From NCBI RefSeq assembly GCF_036567765.1, contig NZ_DATCTU010000098.1:19414-83413 (forward strand): DNA of 64,000 nt, read 5' to 3'. Positions 61,584 through 64,000 of this stretch are shown one piece after another. Made by a program: the position numbers and the translations under genes. Origin of the DNA: Pseudobacteroides sp. (GTDB lineage Bacteria > Bacillota > Clostridia > Acetivibrionales > DSM-2933). The notes under the pieces were generated by a model. That model worked only from the letters and a program-made list of their open reading frames with translations, was not told the DNA's origin and searched no databases. Position 1 is the first letter of the stretch, and every line of letters begins with the position of its first letter.

Positions 61584-62702
61584 TTAATGTGTACCCCTAT
61601 CTATAAGGCTTTTTTCCATTATTCTATACATATCTTCCTCGCTTGTGCTGCGTAGATTTTTAGCTGTACTCTTCTGTTTCACCGCCAGTGAGGAATACTT
61701 TTTTAGTTCCTCCCGTGTGAAATCAATATCATTTCTGATAAGCCTATTCATAATCTTTTCAAAATCGTCAATGCTTATAAGGTTTAAAGCCTTCAAAACA
61801 GCCTGAACCCTACCCTGTGCCGCTTCATTATTATACCTCAGATATTCGGCAAGTAGTAATCCATTGGCTTTTCCATGGGGAATATCTTTGAAATATGTCA
61901 GAGAATAACCCATTCCGTGGGCAATGGTAGTACCAGTTTGTGCAATAGTAAGGCCCGCTAGCATTGATGCATATAGAAGCTTCTCCCTTGTTTCACTGTC
62001 AAACTTTTCTTCACAAAGGTTTTCAATGCATGCACCAAAAATCTCAAGTGCCTCCAATGCAAATACATCACTCATGGTACTGGCAATCTTGTTGAGGTAG
62101 CCTTCAATAGCATGGGACATGGCGTCAATAGCCGTATTAACTGCAATATCCCTTGTCATGCTTTCAGTATATTTAGCATCAAGGAATGCAGCCTTTGGAA
62201 ATACATCCTCATGGACAAAGCTCATCTTTGTCTCATACTCAGGAATTGTCAGTATAGAAGCGGCCGTAACTTCGCTTCCGGTTCCTGCAGTAGTAGGTAT
62301 TGCTGCAATTGGCAGCGGTTTTTGTGTAAATTGGTTTTTTATTAGCTGGATGGGCTCAATATCGTTGACAGCCAGTATGGCAATGGCCTTTGCTGCATCT
62401 AAGGGCGACCCTCCGCCAATCCCCACTATAAAATCCGCTTTAGACTGTCTGCACGCAGCCCCGCCCTCTTTTACATTTTCCAAGGAAGGATTGTTCTCTA
62501 TTTTATCAAATATTTGATATTCTATATTTGCCTCATTAAGCATACTTATTATATCTGTCAAAGCACCGCTTTTGATGCCGGATGTCTTGCCTGTCACTAT
62601 AAAGGCCTTTTTCCCAAGCCTGGTAACTTCGCTTTTATTATCAAATAAGCAATTTGCACCAAAAAACACTTTGGTGCCTGATTGAAATTTAAATTTATTC
62701 AT
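61584..62702 (-). CDS. Iron-containing alcohol dehydrogenase family protein
   Basis: The 372 residues are a group III (Fe-type) dehydrogenase: NAD(P)-binding GIGGGSPLDAAKA, TTAGTGSEVT, and metal ligands in DAMSHAIEGY and HGMGYSLTYFKDIPHGKANGL. It should interconvert an alcohol and aldehyde or ketone. It directly abuts folP, so it is co-transcribed with folate genes; a role with the glycolaldehyde released by FolB is a tempting but unproven link. ATG at 62702 is preferred since the earlier ATG is fused to the ribosome site. Confidence 0.92.
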   Translation of the reverse strand: MNKFKFQSGTKVFFGANCLFDNKSEVTRLGKKAFIVTGKTSGIKSGALTDIISMLNEANIEYQIFDKIENNPSLENVKEGGAACRQSKADFIVGIGGGSPLDAAKAIAILAVNDIEPIQLIKNQFTQKPLPIAAIPTTAGTGSEVTAASILTIPEYETKMSFVHEDVFPKAAFLDAKYTESMTRDIAVNTAIDAMSHAIEGYLNKIASTMSDVFALEALEIFGACIENLCEEKFDSETREKLLYASMLAGLTIAQTGTTIAHGMGYSLTYFKDIPHGKANGLLLAEYLRYNNEAAQGRVQAVLKALNLISIDDFEKIMNRLIRNDIDFTREELKKYSSLAVKQKSTAKNLRSTSEEDMYRIMEKSLIDRGTH

Positions 62703-62868
62703 ACAGGTCATTCCTTTCAGGTGTATATCAAATCTATATTTATTGGAAAGATCAATGTCTCTTTTTCATATAGAATATTATATATTTCAAGCAGGTATAA
62801 GACAATGGGGTATTAATATTTTCGGCATATCTAAATAAATCAGCTTGACGAAGTAACATCGCACCAAT

Positions 62869-62913
62869 AAAGGAAGAGAATACGATAAGGCTGTAATCGT
62901 ACTCTCTTCCTTT
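62869..62913 (-). terminator. Strong hairpin after the DUF3795 gene
   Basis: Arms of 18 bases (AAAGGAAGAG..TACGAT with ATCGTA..CTCTTCCTTT, one mismatch) enclose a 9-base loop. T-runs on both sides are poor, so it may work as a terminator only partly or act as RNA structure upstream of the dehydrogenase gene. Confidence 0.65.
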
Positions 62914-62934
62914 ATTGTATGTATTTATATAATC

Positions 62935-63273
62935 CTATTGGGAATTTTTAATCCTTTCCAGATTAACCCGTGCTTCCGGAGCATGCTGCAACACACCCTC
63001 AACCTTTTCACAACTGAACTCATTGCATTTACCGCAATTATGAAGTCCCTTATCCAAGGAACATTTCCTTATCTCACAAACATTACAGTGACTAAAAAGT
63101 ACTTCTGACTTACATCCCAAGCAATTAATAGTCTCAGGCTCAATGTTTGCATTAAACATTTTACTCCATTGATCGGCCGTCTGCTTTCTTAATTCATCAC
63201 TGTCACTTACAGTAGCTTTATACGCCAGACACTCTTCACAATCCAGACCACAACACGCAATATTTTCTGCCAT
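62935..63273 (-). CDS. DUF3795-family cysteine-rich protein
   Basis: The 112 residues carry twelve cysteines, in the pattern of DUF3795: ACCGLDCEECLAYKA at the start, INCLGC, HCNVCEIRKC, NCGKCNEFSC. The spacing suggests zinc or iron-sulfur binding; the function is unknown. AAGGGG precedes the ATG. It appears to be a single-gene unit. Confidence 0.88.
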   Translation of the reverse strand: MAENIACCGLDCEECLAYKATVSDSDELRKQTADQWSKMFNANIEPETINCLGCKSEVLFSHCNVCEIRKCSLDKGLHNCGKCNEFSCEKVEGVLQHAPEARVNLERIKNSQ

Positions 63274-63399
63274 TTTAACACCCCTTTTCCAGTTTTATCA
63301 CACCCATTATACCGAACATACGTTCTGTATGGAAGAGGTTTTATGAATTTTAACTAAGTTGAATTGTTTCAATCCGCACGCCTGTGGCAGCATATTCAA

Positions 63400-63603
63400 T
63401 TATTCAATTTCTCTAGAGCAATTTTTATTAAAAACCACAGAGTCAAAAATAACAATAATTTCCGGTAAATATTTTGAGGATGTTTCAATAAATAAATATC
63501 TTTTTGATGGATACCTAAAATCCTTTGGTATTTTAATTTTTTCAAAAATATAATTAATAGGTGGGTACTCATGCCCAGACAAAATTTGTGTTTCATTTAA
63601 CAC
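63400..63603 (-). CDS. Possible small protein, unrecognised
   Basis: A 67-codon frame starts at GTG and overlaps the end of the next frame by 7 bases. The composition is protein-like (GHEYPPINYIFEKIKIPKDF) but no family is seen. It may be the continuation of the upstream frame after a frameshift rather than a separate gene. Confidence 0.35.
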   Translation of the reverse strand: MLNETQILSGHEYPPINYIFEKIKIPKDFRYPSKRYLFIETSSKYLPEIIVIFDSVVFNKNCSREIE

Positions 63604-63854
63604 TTGAGGAATATTTTTTGAATTTTTACAAACCTACCACTTTTTATCTTAAGTACACATTCTAAATCGTTGAAGCACAATTTGACATCATATTCCGTAT
63701 CTGATACTTTCCCTTTCGATCTATAATCTAGCATAAAAGTAAATTTATCTTTATTTACTATACAAAAATTAATATTAGAATCATGAAACATAATATTTTT
63801 TTCTAAATTTGAGGGTGGCACTCCATGAATAATATTTTTGGGTTCGTTAGTCAA
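63597..63854 (-). CDS. Possible small protein or gene fragment, unrecognised
   Basis: An 85-codon frame begins at TTG without a good ribosome site. The frame stays open and protein-like for about 18 codons upstream of that TTG (PITSYFSKLYSRL) until a TGA near 63910. This suggests a damaged or truncated gene. The product has no recognisable domain. Confidence 0.35.
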   Translation of the reverse strand: MTNEPKNIIHGVPPSNLEKNIMFHDSNINFCIVNKDKFTFMLDYRSKGKVSDTEYDVKLCFNDLECVLKIKSGRFVKIQKIFLKC

Positions 63855-64000
63855 TCTTGAGTATAGTTTCGAAAAGTAACTGGTAATTGGCTTGAAAACA
63901 AAAATTCAGGTTTGATTCATAAAAAACAAGGTAAAAAACCTTATTGAACTTTGAAAAAAGTATATTGTTACGACAGAGCAAATAAAAAAGGGCATGGCAA

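Noticed and set aside
63396..63596. 66-codon minus-strand frame near the right end
   Set aside because: It overlaps the frame at 63400-63603 almost completely in another phase and has no better support.

Overview
The window reads as low-to-moderate GC clostridial (Firmicutes) chromosome. A secreted CotH-family protein ends in a two-repeat dockerin, which points to a cellulosome-forming relative of Acetivibrio/Ruminiclostridium. SLH anchoring, a CsaB-type wall pyruvyltransferase, spoVB, mazEF next to alr, a CtsR-type operator and GGAGG ribosome sites all fit this. The genus is inference. No rRNA, tRNA, CRISPR array, phage or transposase gene was recognised.

Layout. 1-4.0 kb (+): the 3' part of carB, then argF and a GNAT acetyltransferase, closed by a strong terminator. 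4.1-14.3 kb (-): a 1241-residue SLH/Ig-like surface protein, a lone receiver, a SARP-type response regulator translationally coupled to a double-kinase hybrid sensor, an envelope orphan, and a DUF2304/GT2 pair. 14.6-16.3 kb (-): CotH-dockerin. 16.5-17.5 kb (-): a decayed MutS-like gene. 17.7-20.1 kb (+): an Fpg/Nei-like protein and an acyl-CoA-synthetase-like enzyme. 20.2-24.2 kb (-): a frameshifted membrane diguanylate cyclase, a lipoprotein and a VanW protein. 24.4-27.4 kb (-): split transketolase and a YitT protein. 27.6-30.6 kb (+): a GT4-CsaB fusion and a TagA-type transferase, probably for the wall polymer bound by SLH proteins. 30.7-37.8 kb (-): a J-like small protein, an exported-looking FAD oxidoreductase with a coiled-coil partner, mazEF, alr and nnr.

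38-44.1 kb (-) is a surface-polysaccharide cluster: an O-antigen-ligase-like protein, DUF4330, GT4, a MurJ-like flippase and two hexapeptide acyltransferases. 44.5-47.0 kb (+) holds a membrane-anchored XseA-like protein and a MocR regulator. 47-53 kb (-) holds CtsR-box-controlled hsp20, spoVB, a thioesterase, orphan pilM, dusB and a PilZ protein. 53.3-62.7 kb (-) holds a beta-propeller protein, coaX, a repeat-rich charged protein, an amidohydrolase, birA, an unknown protein, folK-folB-folP and an iron-type alcohol dehydrogenase. The right end has a DUF3795 protein and two doubtful small genes.

The least explained signals are a ~104-bp palindromic element in three intergenic copies, a short TAGGAAAT-centred motif that recurs beside terminators, an XseA-like protein that has lost its nuclease signatures and gained a membrane tail, an Fpg-family protein without its proline nucleophile, and two broken genes.
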